Shown here piece after piece: positions 53,107 through 62,313 of a stretch of 64,000 bases of DNA. The notes under the pieces were generated by a model. It had not been told where the DNA came from. It saw only the letters and a list, made by a program, of their open reading frames with translations, and searched no databases. Position numbers and translations under genes: made by a program. The stretch is from Desulfobacteraceae bacterium (GTDB lineage: Bacteria > Desulfobacterota > Desulfobacteria > Desulfobacterales > UBA5852), in contig JABZFP010000041.1 of assembly GCA_014237395.1 (NCBI GenBank), positions 124,001 to 188,000 of the forward strand, given 5' to 3'. Numbering within the stretch: position 1 is the stretch's first letter; the number at the start of each line of letters is the position of its first letter.

Positions 53107-55647
53107 ATGAGGTCAACACACATTCAAGATATCCTCCCGCTGGTGGAGGCGCCCAGTCGCTATCTGGGTAGTGAAGTCAATACCGTTCGCAAGGATCACC
53201 GGCAGGTCAAACTAAAATTCGCGCTGGCATTTCCCGACCTGTACGAGATTGGAACCTCCCATTTCGGTCTTCAAATTCTCTATCACATTCTCAATAAGCG
53301 TCCGGATGTGGTCGCCGAGCGGGTTTTTACCCCGGCGCCGGATATGCAGGCCTTTCTCCGCCAAAGAGAAATACCGCTTCTATCCCTGGAGTCCGGATGC
53401 CCTCTAGGCCAGTTCGATATTCTCGGGTTCAGTCTGTTGTACGAACTGAACTATACGAACGTCCTGGCCATGCTGAACCTGGCGGGGATTCCATTGCGAA
53501 GCAAGAACCGCGACCAACAGCACCCGTTCATTATCGCGGGGGGGCCCTGCACCTGCAACCCGGAACCGGTTGCTGATTTTTTCGATGCGCTGGTTATCGG
53601 TGATGGCGAAGACGTGGTCCTTCAGATGGCTGATGCCTGGCTGGACTGGCAACAGCGCGAGGGCAGATCCCGGCAAGCGCTGCTGGCCAACTGGTCCCTG
53701 TTGCCGGGCGTGTACGTGCCTTCATTGTTCAAGGTGCGGTATCATGACGGTGGCGAACCGCAGGTAATCGCCCTGAATGAGACCCAACCGCGTGTCGAGC
53801 GGGCCCTTTTGCCAAATCTGGATCATGCTGATTTTCCTTCCGCACCGATCGTGCCTTTCGGCCGCCCGGTTCACGATCGATTACGGCTTGAACTGGCCCG
53901 CGGCTGCACGCGCGGGTGCCGGTTTTGCCAGGCCGGCATGATTTATCGTCCGGTACGCGAACGTTCTCCCGAGACGGTGATGCGCCAGTGCGAACAGGCG
54001 CTTAAGACCACCGGTTACGACGATATTTCGCTGCTTTCGCTCAGCACCGGGGATTACCGGTGTATCGCGCCTTTGATGGAACAGATGATTCAGCGGTATG
54101 CCTGTGATCATGTGGCGCTGTCCCTGCCGTCACTGCGGGCCGGAACACTGACGCCGGCCCTGATGAAGAGCATCAAGGCCGTCCGTAAGACGGGGTTTAC
54201 GATTGCGCCGGAAGCCGGCAGTCAACGATTGCGGGATGTGATTAATAAAAACATCACCGATCAGGATATTCGTCAAACCGTGCAAGATGCTTTTGGTTTG
54301 GGGTGGAAGGTGATCAAGCTGTATTTTATGATCGGACTGCCGACCGAAACCCGGGAAGATTTGGAAGCATTGGTAAAACTGGTGCGGGAGTTGAGTCTGA
54401 TCAAGGGGCCTGGTGGTAAGAAAAGCAGTATCAATGTCAGTGTCGCGACCCTGATACCCAAACCCCATACGCCTTTCCAGTGGGCCCCCCAGATCAGCGT
54501 GGCGGAGGGATGGGAAAAGATTCAATGGATAAAGCAGGCGTTGCGCTCTCCCCGCATCCGTTTAAAGTGGCAGAACCCGGAAGTAAGTTATATCGAGGGC
54601 CTTATGGCCCGGGGCGATCGGGGTATGGCCGACCTGATCGAGCACGCCTATCGCAAGGGGTGCCGACTCGATGGATGGAGCGATCATTTTCGGTTCGATC
54701 TCTGGGAGGAAAGCATTCGCGATCTCGACCTGGATGCCCATGTCTACGTTCACCGCCCACGCGCGCCGGAAGAGGTTTTCCCCTGGGACCATATCGATAT
54801 GAAAGTCAGCCGCGCCTATCTCTGGGATGAGTGGCAGAAGGCCCTCCAGGGCGGGATGACCGAGGACTGCCGTGATGGCGAATGTCAAAACTGCGGCGTC
54901 TGTGATTTTACGTCCATTCAACCGCAGGTGTTTCCCGAGGATGGCAGCGCGCGCCGGCCTGAAGATCGGGCTGCCGCTTCGCCAGCCGAAAGTTTTCGAC
55001 AATTTCAGCTTACCTTTGCCAAAACCGGTGGCGGTCGGTTTTGGGGGCATCTCGAAATGGTCAATATTTTCATCCGGGCCTTGCGCCGGTCCGGTATCAC
55101 GGTCAAATTCAGCGAGGGCTTTCACCCGAAACCCAAGATGGCTTTCAGTGATGCCCTGCCGATTGGCCTCGAAAGCCTCTGTGAAACCATGTTGTTGACG
55201 GTTTCAGACAACATCCGGCCCGATGAGCTGGTGGTCAAACTCAATCGTGAACTGCCCGACGGGCTTCGCGCCACCGACTGCCTGCCGCATCGCCCAACCG
55301 AAGGGAATACCGATAAGGCCGTGATTTATCGCGTAACGCTCCATCAGGGCACATTCGATGCGGAAGCCGTTGAGCGGTTTAAGGCGGCCGATACCGTATG
55401 GATTGAACGCACCAACCGCAAAGGAAAGTTGAAAAAGATTGATCTGAAGGCTATGGTGCAACATATTCAATGCGTGACATCGGACACCTTGGAACTCGTG
55501 GTTCACCATCGACCGGATGCGCTTCTCAGACCTGACATAATTCTGCAAAAGGTCTTCGCACTCTCCTCCGAGGCGATTCGCCAGGCCCGGATGATTAAAC
55601 TCGGATATCGTCTGCAAAAAGGCGATCATGCGTCACCAACCGCCTGA
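53107..55647 (+). CDS. B12-binding radical SAM protein (TIGR03960-type) fused to DUF2344
   Basis: An 846-residue protein. An N-terminal cobalamin-binding-type region precedes a radical SAM core with ARGCTRGCRFCQAGM near residue 262 (CxxxCxxC binds the [4Fe-4S] cluster). A Cys-rich segment CRDGECQNCGVC lies near 588-600. The C-terminal third (from about 635, FQLTFAKTGGGRFWGHLEM) is a DUF2344 domain. Such proteins commonly precede RNase E/G genes in deltaproteobacteria, as here, and their substrate is unknown. ATG 53107 is preferred; the frame to 52999 overlaps the divergent degQ start region. Confidence 0.85.
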   Translation: MRSTHIQDILPLVEAPSRYLGSEVNTVRKDHRQVKLKFALAFPDLYEIGTSHFGLQILYHILNKRPDVVAERVFTPAPDMQAFLRQREIPLLSLESGCPLGQFDILGFSLLYELNYTNVLAMLNLAGIPLRSKNRDQQHPFIIAGGPCTCNPEPVADFFDALVIGDGEDVVLQMADAWLDWQQREGRSRQALLANWSLLPGVYVPSLFKVRYHDGGEPQVIALNETQPRVERALLPNLDHADFPSAPIVPFGRPVHDRLRLELARGCTRGCRFCQAGMIYRPVRERSPETVMRQCEQALKTTGYDDISLLSLSTGDYRCIAPLMEQMIQRYACDHVALSLPSLRAGTLTPALMKSIKAVRKTGFTIAPEAGSQRLRDVINKNITDQDIRQTVQDAFGLGWKVIKLYFMIGLPTETREDLEALVKLVRELSLIKGPGGKKSSINVSVATLIPKPHTPFQWAPQISVAEGWEKIQWIKQALRSPRIRLKWQNPEVSYIEGLMARGDRGMADLIEHAYRKGCRLDGWSDHFRFDLWEESIRDLDLDAHVYVHRPRAPEEVFPWDHIDMKVSRAYLWDEWQKALQGGMTEDCRDGECQNCGVCDFTSIQPQVFPEDGSARRPEDRAAASPAESFRQFQLTFAKTGGGRFWGHLEMVNIFIRALRRSGITVKFSEGFHPKPKMAFSDALPIGLESLCETMLLTVSDNIRPDELVVKLNRELPDGLRATDCLPHRPTEGNTDKAVIYRVTLHQGTFDAEAVERFKAADTVWIERTNRKGKLKKIDLKAMVQHIQCVTSDTLELVVHHRPDALLRPDIILQKVFALSSEAIRQARMIKLGYRLQKGDHASPTA

Positions 55648-55667
55648 TTACGGGTGAAAGCACGGCC

Positions 55668-57200
55668 ATGTTTAAAGAAATCGTTATCAATGTTACCGAA
55701 CGCGAGACACGGGTTGCGCTCCTTGAGGATGGCACCATCGTTGAGGTGTTTATCGAGCGGGGCGACCATGTCGATATTACAGGTAATATCTATAAAGGCC
55801 GCGTGCAGCGGGTCTTGCCCGGGATTCAAGCCGCCTTCATTGATATCGGATTGCGTCAGGCTGCCTTTATTTATGTTGATGACGTTATTCGCAACGGATT
55901 CACCGAGGTGGAAAACGAATTGGCCCGGATGCAGACGGACGACAACACGGAGGAATTTCTTTTAGAAACCTTCCGTTCGTCTGAACAGGCCTGCCCGATC
56001 GAAGAGTTGCTTGTGGAGGGGCAGGAAATTCTGGTTCACGTTGCCAAAGCGCCCATGGGCACCAAAGGGCCTCGGGTAACATCCTACGTATCGCTGCCTG
56101 GCCGCTATCTCGTGCTGATGCCTTTTTCAAATCATATCGGTGTTTCGCGTCGCATTGAAGATGAGGCGGAACGAACGCGATTGAAAACCATGGTCGGCGC
56201 CATGCAGGAAAACGACTATGGGTATATCGTGCGGACAGCCGCCGAAGGGCTTGATGCCGACCGGATGATCCATGAGAAACAGTTTCTGGTCAACTTGTGG
56301 GAAACGATCCAAAAGAAGTTCAAAACCGCGCCGACCCCAAGCCTGGTTCACCAGGAGCTATCGCTGAGCTTGCGGGCGGTGCGCGACCTGCTGGTGCATG
56401 AAGCCGATCGCTTGGTGATCGATTCCGCGACTGAATGTGAGACGATCCGTACCTTTTTGGATGCCTTCATGCCGAATATCAGTGATCGGGTCGAGCTCTA
56501 TGACGGTCGTGAGCCCATATTTGACGCGTATAACCTGGAAGGCGATATTTCCAGGGCCCTTAAAAGAAAAGTCTGGTTGAAATCGGGGGGCTACATCATT
56601 ATCGAACACACCGAGGCCTTGGTGGCCATCGATGTGAATACCGGACGGTATGTGGGCAAGCACAATCTGGAAGAAACCATCCTTAAAACCAATCTGGAAG
56701 CGGTCAAGGAAATCGCCTACCAGATTCGACTGCGTGATATTGGTGGTTTAATCATCATCGATTTTATCGACATGCAGAAAAAATCCAGCCAGGAAAAGGT
56801 CTATAGCGCCCTTAAAGATGCCCTTGTAAAGGATCGCAGCAAAACGCACGTTCTGCCGATTTCCGAAATGGGGTTGATTGAAATGACGCGCAAGCGCAAC
56901 AAAGAACCGTTGACCCGCATTATGTGCGAACCCTGTGTGTACTGCGAAGGGGAAGGGTACATGATTTCCCGGCAATCGATCTGCTATAATGTCTACCGGG
57001 AAATTTTGAGGGAAAGTCAAGACATCGTGGGAGAACGACTGGCCGTCAAAGTCAACCCGGAAGTCGCCGATCTGTTGCATGGCGAAGAGAACGAACTGAT
57101 TACAGCCCTTGAGAGCCGTTTAAACCTGCAGATCGTTATCTATCCCAACCCGCAGTTCCATTTGGAAGAAGTCGAAATCATCGAAATCCTGAAGGATTGA
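55668..57200 (+). CDS. rng: Ribonuclease G/E family protein
   Basis: A 510-residue endoribonuclease for 16S rRNA and mRNA 5' processing. An S1 RNA-binding domain covers about residues 35-125 (GNIYKGRVQRVLPGIQAAF). Catalytic Mg-binding aspartates are in VAIDVNTGRYVG (near 324) and IIIDFIDM (near 366). The zinc-link is CEPCVYCEGEG near 424. It lies 20 bp after the radical SAM gene, so the two are one unit. It lacks the long C-terminal scaffold of E. coli RNase E, so RNase G is the nearer comparison. Confidence 0.92.
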   Translation: MFKEIVINVTERETRVALLEDGTIVEVFIERGDHVDITGNIYKGRVQRVLPGIQAAFIDIGLRQAAFIYVDDVIRNGFTEVENELARMQTDDNTEEFLLETFRSSEQACPIEELLVEGQEILVHVAKAPMGTKGPRVTSYVSLPGRYLVLMPFSNHIGVSRRIEDEAERTRLKTMVGAMQENDYGYIVRTAAEGLDADRMIHEKQFLVNLWETIQKKFKTAPTPSLVHQELSLSLRAVRDLLVHEADRLVIDSATECETIRTFLDAFMPNISDRVELYDGREPIFDAYNLEGDISRALKRKVWLKSGGYIIIEHTEALVAIDVNTGRYVGKHNLEETILKTNLEAVKEIAYQIRLRDIGGLIIIDFIDMQKKSSQEKVYSALKDALVKDRSKTHVLPISEMGLIEMTRKRNKEPLTRIMCEPCVYCEGEGYMISRQSICYNVYREILRESQDIVGERLAVKVNPEVADLLHGEENELITALESRLNLQIVIYPNPQFHLEEVEIIEILKD

Positions 57201-57227
57201 CCCCCACTTTCTGTAACATCTTATAAT
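57197..57227 (+). promoter_or_regulatory. Promoter candidate for rpmH
   Basis: TTGACC (57197-57202) and a perfect TATAAT (57222-57227) are separated by 19 bp, a little long. It overlaps the rng stop. Just downstream lies TGTTGACAA (57237-57245), which also occurs upstream of dnaN and is a DnaA-box-like 9-mer. Confidence 0.35.
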
Positions 57228-57289
57228 GAAACAAATTGTTGACAATGTCCATGTGATATGGTTTTTTGTTCCGGTTATGGATATATGAT

Positions 57290-57320
57290 TGCCGGGATAG
57301 GTATTCCGGCATGTTTTTTT
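57290..57320 (+). terminator. Terminator or attenuator in the rpmH leader
   Basis: TGCCGG (57290-57295) pairs with CCGGCA (57306-57311), followed by TGTTTTTTT. It lies 46 bp before rpmH and after rng. An upstream CCGG (57271-57274) can pair with 57292-57295 instead, so a switch is possible. It may simply end the rng transcript. Confidence 0.6.
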
Positions 57321-57366
57321 ATTGGCGATACCTGCTGAGGGGTCGCAAAGCAAAAAGGTTATAGCA

Positions 57367-57507
57367 ATGAAAAGAACATATCAGCCCAGTCGAATCAAGC
57401 GTGCACGCACCCATGGGTTTCGAAAAAGGATGTCCACCAAAGCGGGGCGCGCCGTTATTGGTCGTCGTCGTGCCAAAGGGCGCAAACGGTTGGCCGTAAA
57501 ATACTAA
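57367..57507 (+). CDS. rpmH: 50S ribosomal protein L34
   Basis: A 46-residue, extremely basic ribosomal protein. The sequence MKRTYQPSRIKRARTHGF followed by RKRMSTKAGRAV and RRRAKGRKRLAV is the universal L34 signature. The ATG at 57367 gives the normal length; the upstream frame from 57322 is not used. It begins the block rpmH-rnpA-yidD-yidC-jag-mnmE, which is near the replication origin in most bacteria. Confidence 0.97.
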   Translation: MKRTYQPSRIKRARTHGFRKRMSTKAGRAVIGRRRAKGRKRLAVKY

Positions 57508-57568
57508 TTTCCGGCGGCGCGTTAAATAGGCACGGCAACGTGGTTAAGGCCGGCCCTGGCTTTTTACG

Positions 57569-57928
57569 ATGACAGGCAAGGTCGGACTGTTGCGACACGG
57601 CTACCCAAAAGAGCACCGAATACGGAAACGTTCCGAATATCTGCAGCTGGCGGACGACGGCAAGCGCCTGTTTGGGCGCCTCTTCATTTTAGTCTTAGCA
57701 CGCCGTGAACAGCAGGTCTCCCGACTGGGGATCACGGTTACGAAAAAGATTGGCAATGCGGTCACGCGCAACCGACTCAAGCGAATATGCCGCGAATATT
57801 TCCGCACTCACAAGGATCAATTGGGGGCCGTGTTTGATATACACGTTATTGCGCGCAGTGCATCAGCGAAAGCGGCCACAGATGAATTAACTGAAAGCCT
57901 TGATAAGCTTTTTTCCCAAATTAAATGA
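57569..57928 (+). CDS. rnpA: Ribonuclease P protein component
   Basis: A 119-residue basic protein that joins the RNase P RNA to remove 5' leaders from pre-tRNA. The family signature ARREQQVSRLGITVTKKIGN (near residues 45-64), then AVTRNRLKRICREYFR, is clear, as is RIRKRSEYLQL at the N-terminus. It is 62 bp after rpmH. Its 3' end is close to the yidD start. Confidence 0.95.
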   Translation: MTGKVGLLRHGYPKEHRIRKRSEYLQLADDGKRLFGRLFILVLARREQQVSRLGITVTKKIGNAVTRNRLKRICREYFRTHKDQLGAVFDIHVIARSASAKAATDELTESLDKLFSQIK

Positions 57929-57932
57929 GAGC

Positions 57933-58160
57933 ATGCAAGGGCAGGGGATCAGCGCCCGGATCGTCCTGCTGTTAATAAGGGGGTACCAGGTGTTGTTATC
58001 CCCGCTGCTTGGTCCGCGGTGCCGTTTCTATCCGACCTGCTCCCATTACGCTATCGAAGCCATCTCCAAGCATGGTCTCCCCAAGGGCGCGCTTCTTAGT
58101 ACTAAAAGGCTTTTAAAATGTCATCCGTTTCACCCGGGCGGCGTGGATCCTGTCCCATGA
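57933..58160 (+). CDS. yidD: Membrane protein insertion efficiency factor YidD
   Basis: A 75-residue membrane-associated protein with LLLIRGYQVLLSPLLGPRC and the family motif RFYPTCSHYAIEA, then LLKCHPFHPGGVDPVP. YidD helps YidC insert membrane proteins. I chose ATG 57933, 5 nt after the rnpA stop; a TTG at 57900 overlapping rnpA would give 86 residues, close to E. coli. Confidence 0.9.
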   Translation: MQGQGISARIVLLLIRGYQVLLSPLLGPRCRFYPTCSHYAIEAISKHGLPKGALLSTKRLLKCHPFHPGGVDPVP

Positions 58161-58353
58161 CCTTTCCTTGTCATGGCATAGAGCTGATCCGGCGTGCCAC
58201 TGCAATTCATCAAGACGAGGCTTCTTGGGGGCAGGTCGCACCCTCCAAGAATCACAGGCCATATGGATGGCACGTTAAGCGAAAAATGGAATTCTTGAAT
58301 CGCCCGGGGAAGGTGGCATACCGGTCGTTATCGACACAGGAGATTGGACTATA
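58161..58353. other. yidD-yidC gap with a 10-bp bulged hairpin
   Basis: TTCTTGG-GGG (58222-58231) pairs with CCC-T-CCAAGAA (58241-58251) around a 9-nt loop, with one bulged T. The 193-bp gap has no convincing gene; a 78-residue ORF (58118-58354) overlaps yidD and is not supported. There is no T-run, so it may be a leader RNA structure for yidC. Confidence 0.5.
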
Positions 58354-60033
58354 ATGGAACAAATGCGGTTATTGTTGGCCATCGTCTTGTCATTTCTTGT
58401 CTTTGTTGTGTGGCAATGGTTGGTGGTTGAGCCTGAAATGGCCAAGCAGGTGCAAGACCAGGGCGCTCAGGTGGAAAGCCCATCGTCACCGGAGGTAACG
58501 GAGGATACGACCGGCAGTTCGACTGCTGCGCCTGCCGTTACGCCCGTGACTCCCATGCCGATCCAAACGCCCCCGCCCGCCAATGACGCAAGGACGGCCC
58601 GCACCATCGTCGTCGAAACCCCTCTTTACACCATTACGCTGGATGAAAAAGGGGCTGTGCTGGATGATTTCATTCTGAAACGGTATCGTGAAACCGTCGA
58701 CAGTGATGGTCCGCTCAAGCACATGATTGATGAAAGAGCGCGTCAGATCAACATGGATACCGGCTGGATGGGTAACGGTATTGCCGGCATGGAAAATGCG
58801 GTATACACCCTCGGCACCTCGGAGGATCGATTGGTTCTCAGCGAAGAGAAACAAACGCTGGATTTCCAATGGATCAACAGTGAGGGCGTGAGTGTTTTAA
58901 AGCAATTCGTCTTCTCCCCCGACAGCTATCTGATCGAACTCAACGTTACCATAGCCAATCGTTCGACGACGGGTATTGTTGGGCAGCCTGCGGTGAAAAT
59001 CGGCCAGGTGATTGGTGACCCGGATAGCCGGATTACCTTTGAAGGCCCGATGGCCTTGATGGATGGTACGCTTGAGGAGATCAAGGTCAAGGATATCGCC
59101 GATAAACCGGACATCAACGGCAGTTTTCGCTGGATCGGGATTACGGACCGCTATTTCATGACGGCCTTGATACCTGAAGAAACCGCCACTGCCACCATGA
59201 AGATGGAAAAAGTCGGCGACGATATGATCATATCGCAATTGGTTTTAGCGGAAACGGCGATCGCTTCGGGGGAAGCCAAGACATTCGCCTATAAAGCATT
59301 TATCGGACCCAAGGATACCGAGACCCTGAAGACGGCGAATTACGAATTGGGTGAAGCGGTTAACTTCGGTATGTTCGATTTTTTGGCCAAACCGTTTCTA
59401 TGGATCATGAACCAGATATACAAGGTCCTCCCGAATTATGGCATCGCGATCATCATTTTAACCCTGATTACCAAAATCATTTTATTTCCGCTTGGCAATA
59501 AGAGTTATAAATCGATGAACGACATGAAACGCATGCAGCCGCTCATGACCGAAATTCGGGAAAAATACAAAGACGATAAAAAGAAAATGAATGAAGAAAC
59601 CATGGCGCTGTACCGCACCTATAAAATCAATCCGATGGGCGGTTGTTTGCCAATGGTTGTACAACTACCTGTATTTTTTGCACTTTATCGTATGCTTTAC
59701 CAGGCCATTGAATTGCGTCACGCACCGTTTTTCGGGTGGATCAACGACTTGTCCGCTCCGGATCGACTTTTCCAATTCGGTTTCAGCATACCCTTCATGG
59801 AGCCGCCCTACGGTTTTCCGGTGTTGACCATCGTGATGGGCGCCACCATGTTTTTGCAACAAAAGATGTCGCCCCCGCCAGGCGATCCGACGCAGGCCAA
59901 GTTAATGATGTTTATGCCGTTAATCTTTACGGTTATTTTTATCAATTTTTCGGCGGGGCTTGTATTGTACTGGCTAATCAATAATATTTTCTCTATCGCC
60001 CAACAGTATTACATTCAAAAGAAATACGCCTAA
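58354..60033 (+). CDS. yidC: Membrane protein insertase YidC
   Basis: A 559-residue inner-membrane insertase. The N-terminal helix is LLLAIVLSFLVFVVWQWLVV, followed by a proline/threonine-rich linker and a large periplasmic beta domain (about residues 80-335). The conserved insertase helices come at the C-terminus, with ITKIILFPLGNKSYKSMNDM, MNEETMALYRTYKINPMGGC and LYWLINNIFSIAQQYYIQKK. It works with or without SecYEG. It is typical of Gram-negative YidC in size. Confidence 0.95.
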   Translation: MEQMRLLLAIVLSFLVFVVWQWLVVEPEMAKQVQDQGAQVESPSSPEVTEDTTGSSTAAPAVTPVTPMPIQTPPPANDARTARTIVVETPLYTITLDEKGAVLDDFILKRYRETVDSDGPLKHMIDERARQINMDTGWMGNGIAGMENAVYTLGTSEDRLVLSEEKQTLDFQWINSEGVSVLKQFVFSPDSYLIELNVTIANRSTTGIVGQPAVKIGQVIGDPDSRITFEGPMALMDGTLEEIKVKDIADKPDINGSFRWIGITDRYFMTALIPEETATATMKMEKVGDDMIISQLVLAETAIASGEAKTFAYKAFIGPKDTETLKTANYELGEAVNFGMFDFLAKPFLWIMNQIYKVLPNYGIAIIILTLITKIILFPLGNKSYKSMNDMKRMQPLMTEIREKYKDDKKKMNEETMALYRTYKINPMGGCLPMVVQLPVFFALYRMLYQAIELRHAPFFGWINDLSAPDRLFQFGFSIPFMEPPYGFPVLTIVMGATMFLQQKMSPPPGDPTQAKLMMFMPLIFTVIFINFSAGLVLYWLINNIFSIAQQYYIQKKYA

Positions 60034-60047
60034 GCCGGAGGACTTTT

Positions 60048-60788
60048 ATGACGGCTGAACAGGAATTTAAGGGAAAAACAGTACAAAAAGCGGTTGAAGT
60101 GGCCGCCAAGGCGTTGGGGATTCCGGATGATGCTGTAAGATATGACATCATATCACATGGATCGACCGGAATATTCGGGCTGGCCGGAATAAAAAAGGCC
60201 CGTATCAAGGTAAAGGGTGTCGAAAGAGCGGAAAGATCGGCGGAAAACAAGCTCGAAGACCTCGATGCTGAAACGCATGATGCCGCTGCGCCAAATGCCG
60301 CTACAGAAACAGGGGGGCTGGAAGAAAGCCAGCAAATGGCCGAGGCGATACTGCGCCGCATGGTGGATGCCATATCGCCGGAATCAACGATCTCCATCGA
60401 TACGAAGGATCGTCAGCTTCGCTTCCAAATCGAAGGAGGACAATCCAGTATTCTCATCGGTAAGAGGGGACAAACCCTCGAGGCTATGCAGCTCATCTTG
60501 GATAAAGCCGTCCGGCGTCTCAATGGTCATGCGATCCGGCTTCAGGTCGATGTGGAAGGGTATCTCGCCAAAAAGAAAGCAGGGCTGGTTCGCACGGCCC
60601 AGCAATTGGCCCAGAAGGTCAAAACCAAGGGGAGCCCAACCACCGCCGGCTATCTCAATGCCCAGGACCGACGAACCGTTCATCTGGCATTGAAAACCGA
60701 CCCGAACGTCCGAACCCAGAGCGTGGGTGAGGGGCCTTTCCGGAAGTTAATGATATACCCTAAACGCAAACCACGGAACAAATCGTAA
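60048..60788 (+). CDS. jag: Jag (SpoIIIJ-associated) RNA-binding protein
   Basis: A 246-residue protein of the Jag/KhpB type with a Jag-N domain (residues 1-52: FKGKTVQKAVEVAAKALGI), a variable linker, a KH-like domain (about 105-170: SILIGKRGQTLEAMQLIL) and an R3H domain to the end (LNAQDRRTVHLAL). It commonly follows yidC and binds RNA. It is 14 bp after yidC. Confidence 0.93.
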   Translation: MTAEQEFKGKTVQKAVEVAAKALGIPDDAVRYDIISHGSTGIFGLAGIKKARIKVKGVERAERSAENKLEDLDAETHDAAAPNAATETGGLEESQQMAEAILRRMVDAISPESTISIDTKDRQLRFQIEGGQSSILIGKRGQTLEAMQLILDKAVRRLNGHAIRLQVDVEGYLAKKKAGLVRTAQQLAQKVKTKGSPTTAGYLNAQDRRTVHLALKTDPNVRTQSVGEGPFRKLMIYPKRKPRNKS

Positions 60789-60823
60789 GAACCACGCTAA
60801 GGATCGTGGGGTGCGTTTTAAGG

Positions 60824-60847
60824 GAAGCCGCTATCCGTAGCGGCTTC
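60824..60847 (+). terminator. Hairpin between jag and mnmE
   Basis: GAAGCCGCTA (60824-60833) and TAGCGGCTTC (60838-60847) make a perfect 10-bp stem with a 4-nt loop. The tail is only TATCGTTTGG, so it is a weak or Rho-aided terminator rather than a strong one. Confidence 0.45.
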
Positions 60848-60873
60848 TATCGTTTGGTGGCCGAGAAGACATC

Positions 60874-62259
60874 ATGAACAGGGAAACCATAGCCGCTATT
60901 GCAACCCCCCTGGGGACAGGGGGTATATCGATCGTTAAGATTTCAGGTCCCGAGGCGGTGGCGGCGGTGGTTCCTTTATTTCGACCACGCAACCCGCAGC
61001 GGAAATTGCAGCACCTGCCAACCCAAACCATGATCTATGGTCATATTCATCATCCGGATAACGGCCTTCTGATCGATGAAGTCCTGCTGACGATTCTAAA
61101 AGAACCCCGTAGTTTTACCGGTGAAGATATCGTTGAAATTAACTGTCATGGTGGACTGCAGGTGACCACAGCCATTCTTGACCTCCTGCTGCAATCCGGG
61201 ATGCGTTTGGCTGAACCGGGCGAATTCACCCGGCGGGCCTTTCTGAACGGCCGTATCGATTTAACCCAGGTGGAAGGTACCATCGATCTGATTCATGCCC
61301 GCACGCGTCGGGCCGCCCGACTGGGCAGTCAAATGATGGCCCATGGTATAGGGGTCGAAATCCGGAGGCTGGCGGATATCGGCATCGAATTGCGGGCGCT
61401 TATCGAAGCCGCCATCGATTTTGGCGATGACATCGAGGGTGCCGCCCCGGACATGTCTTTGAGAGATCGCATCACCTCGGAGTTGCGCTTGCCGGTGGCG
61501 AACCTCCTTCGGCATTACCATGATGGAAGACTGCTGAGAGAAGGGCTGCGTGTTGTTCTGGCCGGAAAACCAAATGTAGGCAAGTCTAGTCTTATGAATC
61601 AATTGCTCAACCACGAACGCGCCATTGTGACGGACGTTCCCGGCACGACCCGGGACACCATCGAGGAATCGATCCAGATTGACGGTATACCGATTCGTAT
61701 TTGCGACACGGCCGGTCTGCGGTCTAGCGATGATCCGCTGGAGCGCATGGGACAGCAACGGGCCCATATGGCCATCGATACGGCGGATCTCATTCTCTTG
61801 ATGATTGATGGGAGTCTGCCGCTGGATGACAACGACCGCCACTTGTTGGGAAGGCTGGCGCACAGATCTTATGTCGTCGTGAGAAATAAAATCGATTTGG
61901 TATCTGATGCGGATATGTTAACCGTGCTTGATCAAACCCCCTTAGGGGGATATCTTGACATCTCCGCCTTAGACGGAACTGGAATGCAACGGCTCAAAAA
62001 GAGATTGTTAGAGGCCGCGGGCGTCGATGAACGGGCCGAGGCCGAGGCGTGCCTGCCCAATACACGCCAGCGCGAACTGTTAAAAAGGGCCTTGGCGGTA
62101 TTGACCAGCGCCGTTGAGCCTGTGATGGGGAGCGAGAGTCTCGATACCATGGCCATGGATTTGCAGGATTGTCAGCGCTACTTCAATCAAATTTTGGGGA
62201 TAGACGTGGAACAGGATGTATTGGACGATCTATTTGCCCGGTTCTGCATTGGCAAATAA
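60874..62259 (+). CDS. mnmE: tRNA modification GTPase MnmE
   Basis: A 461-residue GTPase that with MnmG modifies wobble U34 in certain tRNAs. The N-terminal formyl-THF-binding domain has ATPLGTGGISIVKISG. The G domain is inserted at about residues 222-380: G1 AGKPNVGKSSLMN, G2 TDVPGTTRDTIEE, G3 DTAGLR, G4 NKID. The C-terminal CIGK motif is the family hallmark. No mnmG is in the window. A parS site follows its stop codon at once. Confidence 0.96.
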   Translation: MNRETIAAIATPLGTGGISIVKISGPEAVAAVVPLFRPRNPQRKLQHLPTQTMIYGHIHHPDNGLLIDEVLLTILKEPRSFTGEDIVEINCHGGLQVTTAILDLLLQSGMRLAEPGEFTRRAFLNGRIDLTQVEGTIDLIHARTRRAARLGSQMMAHGIGVEIRRLADIGIELRALIEAAIDFGDDIEGAAPDMSLRDRITSELRLPVANLLRHYHDGRLLREGLRVVLAGKPNVGKSSLMNQLLNHERAIVTDVPGTTRDTIEESIQIDGIPIRICDTAGLRSSDDPLERMGQQRAHMAIDTADLILLMIDGSLPLDDNDRHLLGRLAHRSYVVVRNKIDLVSDADMLTVLDQTPLGGYLDISALDGTGMQRLKKRLLEAAGVDERAEAEACLPNTRQRELLKRALAVLTSAVEPVMGSESLDTMAMDLQDCQRYFNQILGIDVEQDVLDDLFARFCIGK

Positions 62260-62275
62260 TGTTTCACGTGAAACA
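62260..62275. other. parS centromere site
   Basis: TGTTTCACGTGAAACA is a perfect 16-bp palindrome identical to the canonical bacterial parS sequence bound by ParB (Spo0J). It begins just after the mnmE stop codon. ParB nucleates here and ParA segregates the origin region. parA and parB are not in the window. It supports an origin-proximal location. Confidence 0.92.
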
Positions 62276-62313
62276 TCGTATGCCCCGGCGAGGGGTGGTA
62301 AAAGGAGTTTGTT

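Noticed and set aside
58118..58354. 78-residue ORF between yidD and yidC
   Set aside because: Overlaps the conserved yidD 3' end and has no start signal.
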